Shown: positions 51,325-62,304, counted from the first letter of the stretch. The stretch is DNA of 64,000 nucleotides from Mycobacterium sp. E1747 (GCF_001667775.1 NZ_LZJI01000040.1:62001-126000); one strand, 5' to 3'. Numbers and translations: made by a program. Notes: a model not told the origin generated them from the sequence alone.

Positions 51325-54232
51325 CGGGAGTGAGGGATTCGGTCTCCTCGGAGTCCTTCGTTTGGCTCGGCTTGGGCCACGGCGAGGGAACCGGCCGCTG
51401 CCGCACCCGCTGCGGCCACCAGAACCACTTGCCCAGCAACGCGGCGATCGACGGCGTCATCAGCGACCGGACGATCAGGGTGTCGAACAGCAGACCCAAT
51501 CCGATGGTGGTGCCGACCTGACCGATGACCGTCAGCTCACTGACCGCCATCGTCATCATCGTGAAGGCGAACACCAGTCCCGCCGAGGTGACCACCGAAC
51601 CGGTGCCGCCCATCGACCGGATGATCCCGGTATTGAGGCCGGCGTAGATCTCCTCCTTGAACCGGGCCACCAGCAGCAGGTTGTAGTCAGCGCCCACGGC
51701 AAGCAGGATGATGACCGACATCGCGAGCACCATCCAGTGCAACTCGATGCCGATCAGGTGCTGCCAGATCAACACCGACAGACCGAACGACGCCCCCAGC
51801 GAGAGCAAGACGGTGCCCACGATGACGGCCGACGCCACCACGCCCCGCGTGATGAGCAACATAATGATGAAAATCAAGCACAGCGAAGAGATCCCGGCAA
51901 TCAGCAAGTCATAGGTGTTGCCGTCACTGAGGTCTTTGTAGATCGACGCGGTGCCCGCCAGATAAATCTTTGAGCCCTCCAGCGGCGTGCCCTTGAGCGC
52001 TTCGTAGGCGGCCTTCTTGATGGCACTGATGTGCGAGATGCCCTCCTGCGACATCGGATCGCCGTCATGGCTGATGATGAAGCGCACGGCATGGCCGTCG
52101 GGGGAGATGAAGTTCTTCATGCCCTTCTTGAACTCGGCGTTGTTGAAGGTCTCGGGCGGCAGGTAGAACGAGTCGTCGTTCTTGGACGCGTCGAACGCCT
52201 TACCCATGGCGTTGGAGTTCTTCTGCGCCTCGTTCTGCTGATCCTGTAGACCCTTCTGGGTCGAATACATGGTCAGCATTGTGGTTTTCATGGCCTTCAT
52301 GTTTTCGATCATCGACGGCATCAGCGCCACCATCTGGGGCATCAGCGTGTCGAGGTGATCCATGATCGGCAGCAGGCTCTCGATGTCATCGGTCATGATG
52401 TCGATGCCGTCCAGGCCGTCGAAGACCGAGCGGAGCGACCAGCACACCGGGATGTCGTAGCAGTGCCGCTCCCAGTACAGGTAGCTGCGAATGGGCCGGA
52501 AGAAGTCCTCGAAATCGGCCATGTGCTGGCGTAATTCGTTGATGTCGATGGTCATGTCGTGCATCTTCTTGACCATCTGATGCATGTCGTTGGCCATCTG
52601 CGCGGTGATGCTCGACATCTTCTCCATGCTGTCGATGGTCGTCTGCATCATGTCGGCCTGGTGCAGCATTTCGGCCATCTGATCTTCCTGGTACTTCTGG
52701 TTCATCTGCTGGGTGACGCCCTGCATGCTGATCTGGAACGGGATCGAGGTGTGCTCGATCGGTGTGCCCTGCGGCCGGGTAATGGCCTGCACGCGGCCGA
52801 TTCCGGGCACGCGGAAGACCGTCTTGGCGATCTTGTCGATCACCAGGAAGTCCGCGGAGTTGCGCAGATCGTGGTCGCTTTCGATCATCAGCACTTCGGG
52901 ATTCATCCGCGCCTGGGAGAAGTGCCGATCAGCGGCCGCGTAACCCTCGTTGGCGGGCAGGTCAGCGGGCAGGTAGTTGCGGTCGTTGTAGTTGGTCCGG
53001 TAGCCGGGCAGGGCCAGCAAGCCGACGAGGGCGATCCCGATCGTCAGGACCAGGATCGGTCCGGGCCAGCGGACCACCAGTGCGCCGATCTTGCGCCACC
53101 CGCGAATGCGTTGTGTCCGCCGGGGTTCGAGCGTCCTACCGAAGCGGGTCGCCACCGAAATGACCGCGGGTCCAAGCGTAAGGGCCGCCGCCACGACGAC
53201 CACCATGCCGATCGCCAGTGGGATGCCCAGCGTCTGGAAGTAGGGCAGGTTAGTGAAATGCAGGCAGAAGGTCGCGCCGGCAATGGTCAGACCCGACCCG
53301 AGCACCACGTGGGCGGTGCCCTTGTACATCGTGTAATACGCGTCTTCGCGCGACTCCCCGACCGAGCGGGCTTCCTGATATCGGCCGATCAAGAAGATCG
53401 CGTAGTCGGTGGCGGCCGCGATGGCCAGCGTGACCAACAGATTCGTGGCGAACGTCGAGAGCCCAATGATGTTGTAGTAGCCCAAGAACGCGACCATTCC
53501 CCGCGCGGCCGAGAGTTCGAGGACCACCATCACCAACGTGAGCAACACGATGACGACCGACCGGTAGACCAACAGCAGCATCCCGATGATCACCGTGAAT
53601 GTGGCCGCCGTGATGAGCTGCAGGCTACGGTCGCCGGCCGTGTGCTGATCCGCCGACAGCGCCGCGGGCCCCGTGACGTACGCCTTCACCCCGTGGGGCG
53701 GGGGCACGCTCTTGACGATGCTCTGCACCGACTCAACCGATTCGTTGGCCAGGGCTTCACCCTGGTTACCGGCCAGATACACCTGGACGTAGGCGGCCTT
53801 GCCGTCGTTGCTCTGAGCGCCCGCCCCCGTCAGCGGATCGCTCCACATGTCCTGAACGTGCTCGACGTGTTTGGTGTCCGCGTCGAGCTTCTTAACCATC
53901 TGGTCGTAGTAGGCGTGGGCGTCGGCGCCGAGGGGATTTTGCCCCTCGAGCACGATCATGACCGAGCTGTTGGACTTGTACTCGTTGAAGATCGCGCCCA
54001 TGCGCTTGGTCGCGACGACCGACTGCGCTTCGTCGGGAGTCATCTCCACCGAGCGCATCTTCCCGACCTCGTCCAACTGGGGGACGACGACGTTGAGCAC
54101 CGCGATCAGCGCGATCCAGCCCAGGATGATGGGCACCGCGAAGGTTCGGATGAACCGCGGAATCTTTTCCCGCACCGGTTCGTCGGCGACGGCAATGCTG
54201 TCGGTGCGGGCGTCATCGATGGGTGCGCTCAT
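51317..54232 (-). CDS. mmpL: MmpL family RND transporter (MmpL4/5-like)
   Basis: A 971-residue RND-type membrane transporter with about 12 helices in two repeats. Between helices 1 and 2 and between 7 and 8 are large extracytoplasmic domains; the second contains a long helical Met-rich insertion ([20 protein letters not shown] region) typical of the MmpL4/5 group. The TM4-type motif [18 protein letters not shown] and its second-half counterpart ([17 protein letters not shown]) carry the proton-relay Asp and Tyr. The gene overlaps mmpS. It exports siderophore-like or drug molecules in relatives. A symbol number is not assigned. Confidence 0.94.
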   Translation of the reverse strand: MSAPIDDARTDSIAVADEPVREKIPRFIRTFAVPIILGWIALIAVLNVVVPQLDEVGKMRSVEMTPDEAQSVVATKRMGAIFNEYKSNSSVMIVLEGQNPLGADAHAYYDQMVKKLDADTKHVEHVQDMWSDPLTGAGAQSNDGKAAYVQVYLAGNQGEALANESVESVQSIVKSVPPPHGVKAYVTGPAALSADQHTAGDRSLQLITAATFTVIIGMLLLVYRSVVIVLLTLVMVVLELSAARGMVAFLGYYNIIGLSTFATNLLVTLAIAAATDYAIFLIGRYQEARSVGESREDAYYTMYKGTAHVVLGSGLTIAGATFCLHFTNLPYFQTLGIPLAIGMVVVVAAALTLGPAVISVATRFGRTLEPRRTQRIRGWRKIGALVVRWPGPILVLTIGIALVGLLALPGYRTNYNDRNYLPADLPANEGYAAADRHFSQARMNPEVLMIESDHDLRNSADFLVIDKIAKTVFRVPGIGRVQAITRPQGTPIEHTSIPFQISMQGVTQQMNQKYQEDQMAEMLHQADMMQTTIDSMEKMSSITAQMANDMHQMVKKMHDMTIDINELRQHMADFEDFFRPIRSYLYWERHCYDIPVCWSLRSVFDGLDGIDIMTDDIESLLPIMDHLDTLMPQMVALMPSMIENMKAMKTTMLTMYSTQKGLQDQQNEAQKNSNAMGKAFDASKNDDSFYLPPETFNNAEFKKGMKNFISPDGHAVRFIISHDGDPMSQEGISHISAIKKAAYEALKGTPLEGSKIYLAGTASIYKDLSDGNTYDLLIAGISSLCLIFIIMLLITRGVVASAVIVGTVLLSLGASFGLSVLIWQHLIGIELHWMVLAMSVIILLAVGADYNLLLVARFKEEIYAGLNTGIIRSMGGTGSVVTSAGLVFAFTMMTMAVSELTVIGQVGTTIGLGLLFDTLIVRSLMTPSIAALLGKWFWWPQRVRQRPVPSPWPKPSQTKDSEETESLTPAR

Positions 54233-54663
54233 GCGGATTTCACCAAGCAGAAGGTCAGGGCGTGCACGCCGTTGGTTTGATTCTCGGCCTTGACTTCGTC
54301 ATCGATGGTGATGCGACAACCCAAAGAATTGCCGTCGCTTTGGGCCGAGAGGTTCGGAAACACCGATGGGGCGGTCGTGCTGAGCACCAGCGTCCACGGC
54401 AAGGGCGCGCCGTCGACCCGCTTCGGGTCGGCGGACAAGTCCAGATAGTTCACGTTGGCCGTGCTGGCCGTGCCGAAGACCTCGTACTTGACGACCTTCG
54501 GCTTGAACGGCTTGGAATCGTCCAGCCGAGGGCTCGTCATGATGCCCGTGTCGTGGGCGCCAAAGAACGACTTGACCCGGGCCACCGCGAAGCCGCCGAC
54601 CACCAGGACCGCGACGATCAGCATGGGCAACCATGCCTTGCGCACAACCTTCGAGAGCTGCAC
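54229..54663 (-). CDS. mmpS: MmpS family accessory protein
   Basis: A 144-residue membrane-anchored partner. One N-terminal helix ([20 protein letters not shown]) precedes an extracytoplasmic beta-sandwich ([19 protein letters not shown] ... [12 protein letters not shown]). MmpS proteins act with MmpL transporters, as the four-base overlap with mmpL shows. ATG 54663 follows AGGGAATTC at eight bases. Confidence 0.94.
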   Translation of the reverse strand: MQLSKVVRKAWLPMLIVAVLVVGGFAVARVKSFFGAHDTGIMTSPRLDDSKPFKPKVVKYEVFGTASTANVNYLDLSADPKRVDGAPLPWTLVLSTTAPSVFPNLSAQSDGNSLGCRITIDDEVKAENQTNGVHALTFCLVKSA

Positions 54664-54882
54664 CTAGGGAATTCCCTTCCTCATTACCCGATCGCGATGC
54701 GGTCAGTCGTGCACGACGGCTTGCGCTGCGCCGCAACGGTTTCGGCGGTCGCATCGGTTCCGTACAGGTTCGATGGTCGAAGCTCGCGGTCTCCCGAGAA
54801 CACCGATTGTCGCCCCCAGGGTGGCCCGTCCCTTGTGGCGCGAAAGCGTTCTCGACTACCGCAAAGAGAGCATAGTACATAT

Positions 54883-54908
54883 TGTGCATTTGTTGCACAC
54901 CATGCAAC
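54883..54908. promoter_or_regulatory. overlapping palindromes upstream of mmpS
   Basis: TGTGCA-TTTGT-TGCACA (54883-54899) and GTTGCA-CACCA-TGCAAC (54892-54908) overlap. Both have perfect six-base arms. TGCACA and TTGCACA recur at 55550-55565 just before the tetR start, so this looks like a shared TetR operator. It is about 220 bases upstream of mmpS. Confidence 0.55.
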
Positions 54909-54929
54909 GATTGCGATCGGTGTTTCAGG

Positions 54930-55547
54930 TCACTTCGTGAAGATGCTGTTGACCAGCGCGGCGGCGCGCTCGACGTGGGGCATCGGCGTGTCGTCGGCGT
55001 CTCCCTCGCCCCTCGACCACCGCTCGATGCCGGAGCGCACGGCGGTCAGCGCCAGCGCCGCGATCAACGCGACAATCTCGTCGTCGGGTCGCATGCCCTG
55101 GCGGCGGGCGACTATGTCGGTCAAGTGAGTCTGAAACCGTTCCAGATCGGCGAGGAACGCGGCTAACACCGCCGGCGAGGTTTTGGCGAGTTCGAGCATG
55201 TGGGCTGCGTGTTCGCGGCGCGGGGGCACGTCGCGAAGATGGTGGGCGGCCAGCGTGATCAGCTCCGCCAGGACGACCGAGTACGGCGCGGGACCGGCGG
55301 CGACGAACTCCGCTACCAGTTCGGGGGGTATGTCCGACGGGCCGTAGGCGATCGCCGACTCTTTGTTGGGGAAGTAATTGAAGAAGGTGCGCGTCGAGAT
55401 GCCGGCTTCGGTGCAGATCTCGTCGATGGTGACCTTGTCGTAGCCCCGTTCCACCGTGAGGCGCATCGCGGCGTCGCGGATGTCCGCGCTCGTTTGGCGG
55501 CGACGGCGCTCGCGTAGACCCATCTGATTGACGACCACGGCGTCCAT
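54930..55547 (-). CDS. TetR family regulator of mmpS-mmpL
   Basis: A 205-residue repressor. The HTH region is VTIDEICTEAGISTRTFFNYF after a basic start (GLRERRRRQTSADIRDAA). ATG 55547 is chosen; ATG 55523 and a TTG at 55577 are alternatives. TGCACA repeats sit directly upstream of the start. The gene lies 266 bases from mmpS in the same orientation. TetR-type regulators of mmpS5/L5 are known to affect clofazimine and bedaquiline response in non-tuberculous mycobacteria (from memory); whether this is that gene is not established here. Confidence 0.85.
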   Translation of the reverse strand: MDAVVVNQMGLRERRRRQTSADIRDAAMRLTVERGYDKVTIDEICTEAGISTRTFFNYFPNKESAIAYGPSDIPPELVAEFVAAGPAPYSVVLAELITLAAHHLRDVPPRREHAAHMLELAKTSPAVLAAFLADLERFQTHLTDIVARRQGMRPDDEIVALIAALALTAVRSGIERWSRGEGDADDTPMPHVERAAALVNSIFTK

Positions 55548-55549
55548 CG

Positions 55550-55573
55550 TTGCACATTCTGCACACTTTGCAG
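55550..55573. promoter_or_regulatory. TGCAC repeats before the tetR start
   Basis: TTGCACATTCTGCACACTTT places TGCAC at nine-base intervals, with a third TGCA just after. Half-sites match the operator upstream of mmpS. Suggests autoregulation. Confidence 0.45.
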
Positions 55574-55686
55574 TCAAAAGTGATGGCGGTCGCCGCCCCA
55601 GCCTGGGCGGGACATCACGTCACCCGCGCTATGCCGACGCGAAACATGTTCGTGGACTAGCTGGTTCGGCCATTGCGGCGCGCGGG

Positions 55687-56616
55687 CTATGCCCGAGACG
55701 CGGCGAGTGCGTCCCGAAGGTGATCGCACTGGCTGGCGAAAAATTTGACCGACACCGGCGCCTTGTTCGCTATCTGGTCGAAGGCGTGAAAGGCGCCGGG
55801 GGCGATCTCCTCGTGCACTGCGACGCCCGCCTCCCGCAAGCGGCGCGCGTATTGCAGGCACTCCTCGTAGAAGAGGTCCAACGTTCCGACCCCGATCCAC
55901 GCCGGCGGCAACCCCGACAAATCGGCCCGCCGCGCCGGGGCGGCATCGTTGGCGTCGGCGCCGCCGAGATACCAGCTCCACGCCAATTGGTTGTCGGTCT
56001 CGGTCCACATGATGCGCCCCTGACCGCTGCGTTCGGCGCCGGTCCGATCGTCGAGCATGGGATACACCAGCATCTGGAAGGCGAGCTTGACCTCACCGCG
56101 GTCGTGAGCCCAGTGGGCCAGCGCGGCCGCGAATAGCCCGCCCGCACTGGCCCCACCCACGGCGAGCCGATCCGGATCGACCCACGGTTGGCGTGCGAGC
56201 CAGAGCAGCGCCGCGTAGCAGTCCTCGACCGGGATCGGGTACGGATGCTCGGGGGCCAGGCGATGATCCACCGCAGCGATGGCGACACCGGTGCGGTTCG
56301 ACAGCTTGCGCAGGAACTTGTCGTCCTGGGTGGCGTGACCCATGATGGTTCCGCCGCCGTGGACCCACAACATGGCCGGCGCGCGGCTGGGGAGACCGAC
56401 CGGACGATGCAAACGAACCGACACGTGCTCGTTGACCGCCGCTTCCGGCACGTCACGCAACCGTGCCTGGGTGTCCAACATGTTCTTGATCGCCCGCTGG
56501 ACCTTGAACCCACGCTGTAGCGCATACCCCCGCGGAAGAAACCGGGCGATCTTGCGCAGACCCGGGTCCACCGCCTGCGATGAGGTAAAGGCGTTGTGGC
56601 GGAGCCGTTTTACCAT
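55687..56616 (-). CDS. alpha/beta hydrolase (hormone-sensitive lipase family)
   Basis: A 309-residue esterase. HGGGTIMGH forms the oxyanion hole, GASAGG carries the nucleophile Ser, and the Asp/His partners are expected near GTLDLF and GAFHAF. This is the HSL/LipH-type fold found in many mycobacterial Lip enzymes. The ATG at 56616 (MVKRLRHNAF) is the first reasonable start; the open frame beyond it is antisense to the aldehyde dehydrogenase gene. No signal peptide. Confidence 0.9.
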   Translation of the reverse strand: MVKRLRHNAFTSSQAVDPGLRKIARFLPRGYALQRGFKVQRAIKNMLDTQARLRDVPEAAVNEHVSVRLHRPVGLPSRAPAMLWVHGGGTIMGHATQDDKFLRKLSNRTGVAIAAVDHRLAPEHPYPIPVEDCYAALLWLARQPWVDPDRLAVGGASAGGLFAAALAHWAHDRGEVKLAFQMLVYPMLDDRTGAERSGQGRIMWTETDNQLAWSWYLGGADANDAAPARRADLSGLPPAWIGVGTLDLFYEECLQYARRLREAGVAVHEEIAPGAFHAFDQIANKAPVSVKFFASQCDHLRDALAASRA

Positions 56617-56755
56617 CGAAGCCCTCAATCCCTTCCGCCGGCGGACACGCCGACCATACCGGATCGCCGTCGTGTCCCGAGGCGTCTTCACCGCGCTGAC
56701 CAGCGATTCTTGGCGGCAGCTGATTGGTCGCGCCGACGGCAGGGTATCCGCTGTC

Positions 56756-58123
56756 GTGGCTTCGACCCTTACCAAAATCATCAGCGTCCTGGATCCCCGC
56801 ACCGGTGACACCGTCACCCAGGTGCCGATCACCGAGCCGGCCGACTGTGACGAAGCGGTCAGGCGCGCGGCGGCCGCCGCCAACGAGTGGGCCCGCGCCT
56901 CGCCGGCCGAACGTGCCGCCGCCGTCGCGGCCGCGGGCGCCGACGTCCGGGCCGCGGCCGACGAACTCGCCGAATTGAACGAGCGGGAGACCGGCAAGCT
57001 GGGCGGCGACGCGCGCGGTGGCGTGGAGGCGGGCATCGACACGCTCCTGCAGTACGCCCAACTCGGTCCGTTACACCGCGGCGGCGCCCTGCAGGGCGGC
57101 TGGTCCGCGACCGACTTGATGGTTCCCCAGCCGCGCGGCGTGGTTGCGGTGATCACGCCATGGAACGATCCCGTGGCGGTGGCGGCCGGGCTGCTCGGCG
57201 CGGCCCTGGTCACCGGGAACACCGTGGTGCACAAGCCCAGCGAGCGCTGCCCGCAGACCGGGCGGCGGTTCGCCGAATTGCTGGCCGCCCGGTTGCCCGA
57301 CGGCGTCCTCGAGATCGTGGACGGTGACGGCACCGTCGGGGAACGGTTGGCGGCCGCGGAGCTGGTCGATGTCGTCGCGCACGTGGGCAGCAGCGCGACC
57401 GGCCGCCAGATCGCGCGGGCCTGCGCCGAACGAGGCGCCAAGGCCCTACTGGAGAACGGCGGAAACGATCCATTGATCGTCGATGCCGATGTCGATCCGG
57501 CCTGGGCGGCCGGACAGGCGGCGCTCGGCGCGTTCGCGAACGCCGGCCAGATCTGCGTCTCGGTGGAGCGCGTCTATGTTGTGCGGTCGATCGCTGATGC
57601 GTTCCTCAACGCTCTGATCGACGAGGCGATCGCGTGGGCCGACCGCATCGGACCGCTGGTCGACGAGCGCCACCGCGAGCAGGTGCACGCACACGTCGAG
57701 GACGCCACCCGCGCCGGGGCCCACGTCCTGGTCGGCGGCGAACCGCGACCCGGGCCGGGTTCGTTCTACCCGCCGACGGTGTTGACCGATTGCACGCCCG
57801 ACATGCTCATCATGCGCGAGGAAACATTCGGTCCCATCGCGCCGGTGCGGGTGGTGCCGGACTTCGTCGCCGCGTTGGCCGAAGCCGCCGACGACCGATA
57901 CGGCCTGGCCGCCACCGTGCTGACCGGCAGCATGGCGCATGCCCAGGAGGCGTGGCGCAGCCTTCCCGTCGGCACCGTCAAGATCAACGACGTCTTCGGC
58001 GGCGCCCCGGGCGGAGCCTCCGAACCCCGCCGCGCCAGCGGCGCCGGTTTCGGCTTCGGGCCCGAGTTACTCGACGAGATGACCGCCATGAAGGTGGTGC
58101 ACTGGTCGGCGCCCGGGGACTGA
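56756..58123 (+). CDS. aldehyde dehydrogenase family protein
   Basis: NAD(P)+-dependent aldehyde dehydrogenase of 455 residues. The cofactor site includes ITPWNDPVAV and VGSSATGRQIA, the general base Glu is in ALLENGGND, and the catalytic Cys lies in FANAGQICVSVERV. The C-terminal EETFGPIAPVRV is standard. The GTG at 56756 gives MASTLTKIISVLDPRTGD, the normal start of the family; the open frame upstream is antisense to the hydrolase. Substrate unknown. Confidence 0.9.
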   Translation: MASTLTKIISVLDPRTGDTVTQVPITEPADCDEAVRRAAAAANEWARASPAERAAAVAAAGADVRAAADELAELNERETGKLGGDARGGVEAGIDTLLQYAQLGPLHRGGALQGGWSATDLMVPQPRGVVAVITPWNDPVAVAAGLLGAALVTGNTVVHKPSERCPQTGRRFAELLAARLPDGVLEIVDGDGTVGERLAAAELVDVVAHVGSSATGRQIARACAERGAKALLENGGNDPLIVDADVDPAWAAGQAALGAFANAGQICVSVERVYVVRSIADAFLNALIDEAIAWADRIGPLVDERHREQVHAHVEDATRAGAHVLVGGEPRPGPGSFYPPTVLTDCTPDMLIMREETFGPIAPVRVVPDFVAALAEAADDRYGLAATVLTGSMAHAQEAWRSLPVGTVKINDVFGGAPGGASEPRRASGAGFGFGPELLDEMTAMKVVHWSAPGD

Positions 58124-58147
58124 GGCTGGCCGAGTGCGGGCGTCGTC

Positions 58148-59761
58148 TCAGTCCTGATCGGCCAGCCAACCACTGGGCAGCATCGGGCTGATCGGTCCGC
58201 CGCCGAATTTGTCGTCCGAGACCGTGGTCAATCCGGCGACCCGCGTGGCGGAATCAGCCGCGTAGGCGGCGGGGGACCCTAGCGGTCCCGCGCCCCGGTC
58301 GGAGAGCGTCGCGGAAGTCGCACGAGCGTCGTCGGATGCGTTGAAATCTGGCTGTAAGTCGAGGAATTCGTAACGGTAACCCCGGTCGGTCCGGTCGGCC
58401 GCCGGCCGTCGAGGCCGCCCGGAGTGCCGCTGCTGCGCGGTTGCGGTCTGCGCGCTGTCCGCGGCGGAGGCGTCAGCCGCGGTTACCTTTCGGGCCCTAC
58501 CCGCAATCTGGGATCCCGACTCGGCGCCGAGCACACCGACCAGGTATGGCGACACGAAATTTTGTGCGGCCATGGCGGTTTCGGGTCCCACGACCGTGGG
58601 CGGCGGGCCGGGCGGGCCGCCGGCCGCGCTGGCGGTAGCAGGCACCGGCACTGGAGATGACGCATGCAGTGCAGCGGGATTGAGGGCCGGCGCCGTGGTA
58701 ACCGAGGGGATCGAAGGTGCTTGGGAGACGGGGATTGCGGGCGCGGGCAAGGGCATCGGCCCCGCGGCGGGGACGGGCGCCCCAGCCAGCCCCGCCAGTC
58801 CCGCCAGGCCGCCTGCCGCGCCGGCGGGGATAGCCACGAGCGGGGTGAACAATCCAACGGTGTAGATCGGGTTGCTCAGGAAGAAGCCTAGAAGGCCCGC
58901 CGGGTTGAACAACAGAAGATTGATCAGCATGAGTGTTCGGTGAATGACGAATTGCAAAGCGAGCATGACGATCGTCTCGAACAGCTGCGCCGGATTGTGC
59001 GCGTACATGGGAATCAGGGTCTCTACGCGCGAAAGAAACATCGACAAGCTCGGGTGCATTGACCAGCCCTGCGGCGAAAAAGGATTGAAGGGAAATAGCG
59101 CTTCCAGCCACTCCTGGAGATTTTGGGGGAGTGAGGTGCCCATGATGTAGGGGTTGCCGCCGCTCATCCCCGAGCCACCCGTCATTCCTGAGCCAGAGCC
59201 CATGTTTCCGGTGCCCATGTCGGTTGTCATGATCTGGGGCGCGGGCGTGGTTTGTGGCGTCGCCGCGACCGCCGCAGTCGAGACGGCTTGATACGTGCTC
59301 ATCGTCGTGGCGGCCTGGATCCACATTCGTGAGTAATCGGCCTCATTCAGCGCTATCGGGATCGCGTTGACACCAAAGAAGTTCGTCGCCACCAGTACCG
59401 CGTGGGCGGCGTGGTTGGCGGCCAATTCACCGAGCGACGGCATCGCGACCAACGCCGTCGTGTATGCGGTCGCTGCCACCTCGTGTCGGGCGGCCGTAGC
59501 GGTGCTGGCTGCGCTGGACTGCAGTAGCCACGCCAGGTAGGGGGTGTGGGCGGCGACATATTGCGTGGAGCTTGGCCCTTCCCACGCGCCGGCCTGGACC
59601 TGGCCGAGGAGGGCGGTGAGTTCACCGGCGACCGCGGAATACTCGGCGCTCAACGACTGCCAGGCACTCGCCGCGGCCAACAGCGGCCCGGGCCCAGGCC
59701 CGCTGGACAGCAACATCGAATGAACCTCGGGCGGCAAGGCCATCCAGATCGGCGCCGTCAT
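58148..59761 (-). CDS. PPE family protein, PPW subfamily
   Basis: A 537-residue PPE protein. The start [15 protein letters not shown] gives Pro-Pro-Glu at residues 10-12; WEG of the WxG turn follows in GAWEGPSS. After the 180-residue PPE domain come Met/Gly-rich repeats ([13 protein letters not shown]), a hydrophobic segment with [18 protein letters not shown], a long Pro/Ala linker, and the ending [14 protein letters not shown], whose PxxPxxW matches the PPW subfamily. The ATG at 59761 is preferred to a longer open frame. No PE gene is adjacent, so its partner is elsewhere or none is needed. Confidence 0.93.
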   Translation of the reverse strand: MTAPIWMALPPEVHSMLLSSGPGPGPLLAAASAWQSLSAEYSAVAGELTALLGQVQAGAWEGPSSTQYVAAHTPYLAWLLQSSAASTATAARHEVAATAYTTALVAMPSLGELAANHAAHAVLVATNFFGVNAIPIALNEADYSRMWIQAATTMSTYQAVSTAAVAATPQTTPAPQIMTTDMGTGNMGSGSGMTGGSGMSGGNPYIMGTSLPQNLQEWLEALFPFNPFSPQGWSMHPSLSMFLSRVETLIPMYAHNPAQLFETIVMLALQFVIHRTLMLINLLLFNPAGLLGFFLSNPIYTVGLFTPLVAIPAGAAGGLAGLAGLAGAPVPAAGPMPLPAPAIPVSQAPSIPSVTTAPALNPAALHASSPVPVPATASAAGGPPGPPPTVVGPETAMAAQNFVSPYLVGVLGAESGSQIAGRARKVTAADASAADSAQTATAQQRHSGRPRRPAADRTDRGYRYEFLDLQPDFNASDDARATSATLSDRGAGPLGSPAAYAADSATRVAGLTTVSDDKFGGGPISPMLPSGWLADQD

Positions 59762-60168
59762 CGCAGGTCCGTCCACGCCGGGCGGCGCCGCCCCGGCGTC
59801 TCGCCGTCGAGGGAAACCACCACCGGTTCCTTCCTGCCGGGAATCACTCACACCGGCGAAGCATGATCGATGCCGGCACAGGGCTGAGGGGTGAGCCGCG
59901 AACCTGAGTTTACGGCCGAGAAGTCCGTAGATGCGGATTGATTGCTGATAATTATCTGTATATGCGGGACGATAAGGTGCCAGGGCGGGTCGGCGGATAT
60001 CTCACGGGGCGCGTGCATGCGGACCGCCCGCGTGCGCATGGGCCGCAACGCCGGACGGCATCCGTTACGGGTGGGTCGGAGCTATATGGTGCAAAAGCCC
60101 GGGCATCGGATTGTGCATGCTGCGCCGGTTAGCATCGGAGGTCCGGACGTCGATGTGGAGGGTGGGGC
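59762..60168. other. 407-bp region between the PPE and CobW genes
   Basis: No gene is seen. It holds the promoters of two divergent genes and the perfect AT-rich palindrome GATAATTATC at 59947-59956. AT-rich stretches around 59935-59965 contrast with the GC-rich surroundings. Confidence 0.55.
59947..59956. promoter_or_regulatory. AT-rich palindrome GATAATTATC, possible metal-regulator site
   Basis: A perfect 10-base palindrome upstream of a CobW-type metallochaperone gene and a PPE gene. Fur/Zur-family sites are often AT-rich palindromes; the exact mycobacterial Zur consensus is not matched with certainty. Confidence 0.35.
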
Positions 60169-61176
60169 GTGGCTGCGATACCCGTCATCGCGCTCACCGG
60201 TCATCTCGGAGCCGGCAAGACGACGTTGCTCAACCACCTGTTACGCCATCCCGGCACGCGAATCGGTGTCGTGGTTAACGACTTCGGCGACATCAATATC
60301 GACGCCGACTTGGTGGCCGGCCAGGTCGATGAGCCCGCGTCGATCGCCGGAGGATGTATCTGTTGCCTACCCGACGGCGGTGGGCTCGACGACGCACTCA
60401 TCAAGCTCGCCGCCCCGGCTCGGCGTCTCGATGCCATCGTCGTCGAGACCAGCGGTCTAGCCGACCCGGTGGCTGTCGCGCGGCTCATCGGCTTCAGCGA
60501 GATCCGCGGGGTTCGCCCGGGCGGGATTGTCGACGTCGTCGACGCCGTGAACCACTTCGATACCGTCGACTGCGGCGGCCTGCCGCCGGTGCGCTACGGT
60601 GCGGCGTCGCTGATCGTCGTCAACAAGCTCGACCAGGTGCCCGAGGGCGACCGGGCGGCGATGGTGCAACGCGTCACACAGCGTGCCGCGCAACGTAACC
60701 CGCGCATACACGTCGTGGCGACGACGGGTGGCAAGATAGCCCCAGAGCTACTCTTCGACGCGTCCGCCACGTCCAGCCGGGTTGAGCAGCTCTCGTTCCT
60801 GGATCTGGCGCCCGAGCATGACCATGACCACGTCCATGCCGACGCCGTCACCGTCGGCAGCTCTGGATGCGTCGACCCCGATGCCCTATTCGACCTTCTC
60901 GAAGATCCGCCGCCGCAGGTGTTCAGGCTGAAAGGGATCGTGGCAGTGCGCCACCGCGCGACCGTTCATGGCTATGTCGTCAATCTGGTGGGTAGCGCAA
61001 TCCACATCGGGCCTGTGCCGCGAGGGGCCACGGCCAATCGTCTGGTAGCGATCGGAATGGATCTCGACGTCGATGCTGTCCGTGCGCGAGTCGAAAGCGC
61101 GCTGCACCCTGCCCCAGGGCGGGCGTCGGCACAGGCCCTGCGGCGGCTTGACCACTACCGGCGCCTGAGTGCGTGA
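60169..61176 (+). CDS. CobW/COG0523 family GTP-binding metallochaperone
   Basis: A 335-residue GTPase. P-loop GHLGAGKTT (residues 11-19), the metal site GGCICC (Cys63, Cys65, Cys66; CxCC), NKLD for guanine specificity, and a His-rich [10 protein letters not shown] before the C-terminal CobW domain. The family delivers zinc or cobalt to enzymes and is often Zur-regulated. GTG 60169 follows GGAGGGTGG. The next gene (tesB-like) starts 24 bases after its stop. Confidence 0.92.
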   Translation: MAAIPVIALTGHLGAGKTTLLNHLLRHPGTRIGVVVNDFGDINIDADLVAGQVDEPASIAGGCICCLPDGGGLDDALIKLAAPARRLDAIVVETSGLADPVAVARLIGFSEIRGVRPGGIVDVVDAVNHFDTVDCGGLPPVRYGAASLIVVNKLDQVPEGDRAAMVQRVTQRAAQRNPRIHVVATTGGKIAPELLFDASATSSRVEQLSFLDLAPEHDHDHVHADAVTVGSSGCVDPDALFDLLEDPPPQVFRLKGIVAVRHRATVHGYVVNLVGSAIHIGPVPRGATANRLVAIGMDLDVDAVRARVESALHPAPGRASAQALRRLDHYRRLSA

Positions 61177-61200
61177 GGAAGCGATCCGGCAAGATAAGTC

Positions 61201-62031
61201 GTGATGTCATCTTCGCTGGACGACGTGCTGGCCACGTTGGAGCTCGATAGGGTCGGCCGCGGCCTGTTTGTTGGGCAGCAGCTGCCTGCGCCCGCCAATC
61301 ACATTCTCGGCGGGCATATCTCGGCCCAGGCTTTGTTGGCGGCAAGCCACACCGCACCAGGTCGTGTGCCGCACAGCGTCCACACGTATTTCCTGCGCCC
61401 AGGCGATTCGCGTCGGTCGGTGGACTTCGAAGTTGTCGACCTCCAGGAAGGCCGGACCTTTTCGGCGCGCCGGGTCACTGCACGCCAAGGCGGCAAGATT
61501 CTGATGGAAGCGATGTCCTCGTTCAAAGTCGCCGAGTCCGCACCCGCGCAGGTCGTCTACCAACCGCCCATGCCCGAAGTTTCCAGCCCGGAGTCCCTGC
61601 CGTGGGTACCGCCGCACCTGGCGGAGTCCGATGAGAGGGCCCAAGGGCGGTGGGCGAGCCTGCGCTGGTTTGAGCGCCGAATCGTCGACACCGACCTCGT
61701 TCCACCCGCACGGGCGCGGATGTGGTGGCGACCCGACGGGCAAGTGCCCGATGATCCGGCGCTGGCGGCCAGCCTCGTGGCGTACCTGTCGGCGGTGACG
61801 CTGACCGAGCCGGCGTACGCGGCGCGCGGAGGTGCCGCGGCGTCAGCCCAACGTGATCATTCGGTGTGGTTCCACGCTCCGTCGGCGTTGTCGAATTGGC
61901 TTCTCTACGACCGCTCGTCACCGAGTAGCGCGGGTTCGCTGGCGCTGGCGAGTGGGACGATGTTCAACCACGACGGCGGACTGGTGTGCAAGGTGAGACA
62001 AGAGATGTACTTCCCAGCGCACGCATCCTGA
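61201..62031 (+). CDS. acyl-CoA thioesterase II (TesB-like)
   Basis: Hydrolyses acyl-CoA to free fatty acid and CoA. The 276 residues form a double hot-dog fold: NHILGGHISAQALLAAS, SVHTYFLRPGDSRRSVDFEV, RRVTARQGGKILMEAMSSF in the first half and FHAPSALSNWLLYDRSSPSS ... GTMFNHDGGLVCKVRQE in the second. The GTG at 61201 or ATG at 61204 starts the protein. Could be co-transcribed with the CobW gene. Confidence 0.92.
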   Translation: MMSSSLDDVLATLELDRVGRGLFVGQQLPAPANHILGGHISAQALLAASHTAPGRVPHSVHTYFLRPGDSRRSVDFEVVDLQEGRTFSARRVTARQGGKILMEAMSSFKVAESAPAQVVYQPPMPEVSSPESLPWVPPHLAESDERAQGRWASLRWFERRIVDTDLVPPARARMWWRPDGQVPDDPALAASLVAYLSAVTLTEPAYAARGGAAASAQRDHSVWFHAPSALSNWLLYDRSSPSSAGSLALASGTMFNHDGGLVCKVRQEMYFPAHAS

Positions 62032-62137
62032 ATCCGCATCGGCTATTAGAAGGAGGGTTGAAGTACGAAGTTGAGCGGGTTGGAGATCGTGGCCTGCCGG
62101 CAGGCATGGTGCGTCAATAACCTTGCGCCGCCACAAT

Positions 62138-62156
62138 ATTCGTCACCGTGACGTAT
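62138..62156. repeat. 19-base repeat with palindromic core, copy 1
   Basis: ATTCGTCACCGTGACGTAT, core CGTCAC-C-GTGACG. An identical copy is at 63337-63355, on the other side of the SRPBCC gene. Confidence 0.7.
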
Positions 62157-62304
62157 TGGGACGCGGCCCGGCGCAGGGCGATGTAGATGGTGGGCTGCCA
62201 GCTATGGCACCGGGCGGGTCGGGGCTCGCTCAAGACCCCACCTAACACCCGAATCATTCACTAAGCGATTGAAAGATCGCCGGCCTCGGCGTCTGCACAA
62301 CCAC

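Noticed and set aside
52559..54280. 573-residue plus-strand open frame opposite mmpL
   Set aside because: Histidine- and arginine-rich composition and exact antisense placement show it to be a shadow of the RND transporter gene.
55687..57441. 584-residue minus-strand open frame
   Set aside because: The alpha/beta hydrolase begins at 56616; the N-terminal part is antisense to the aldehyde dehydrogenase.
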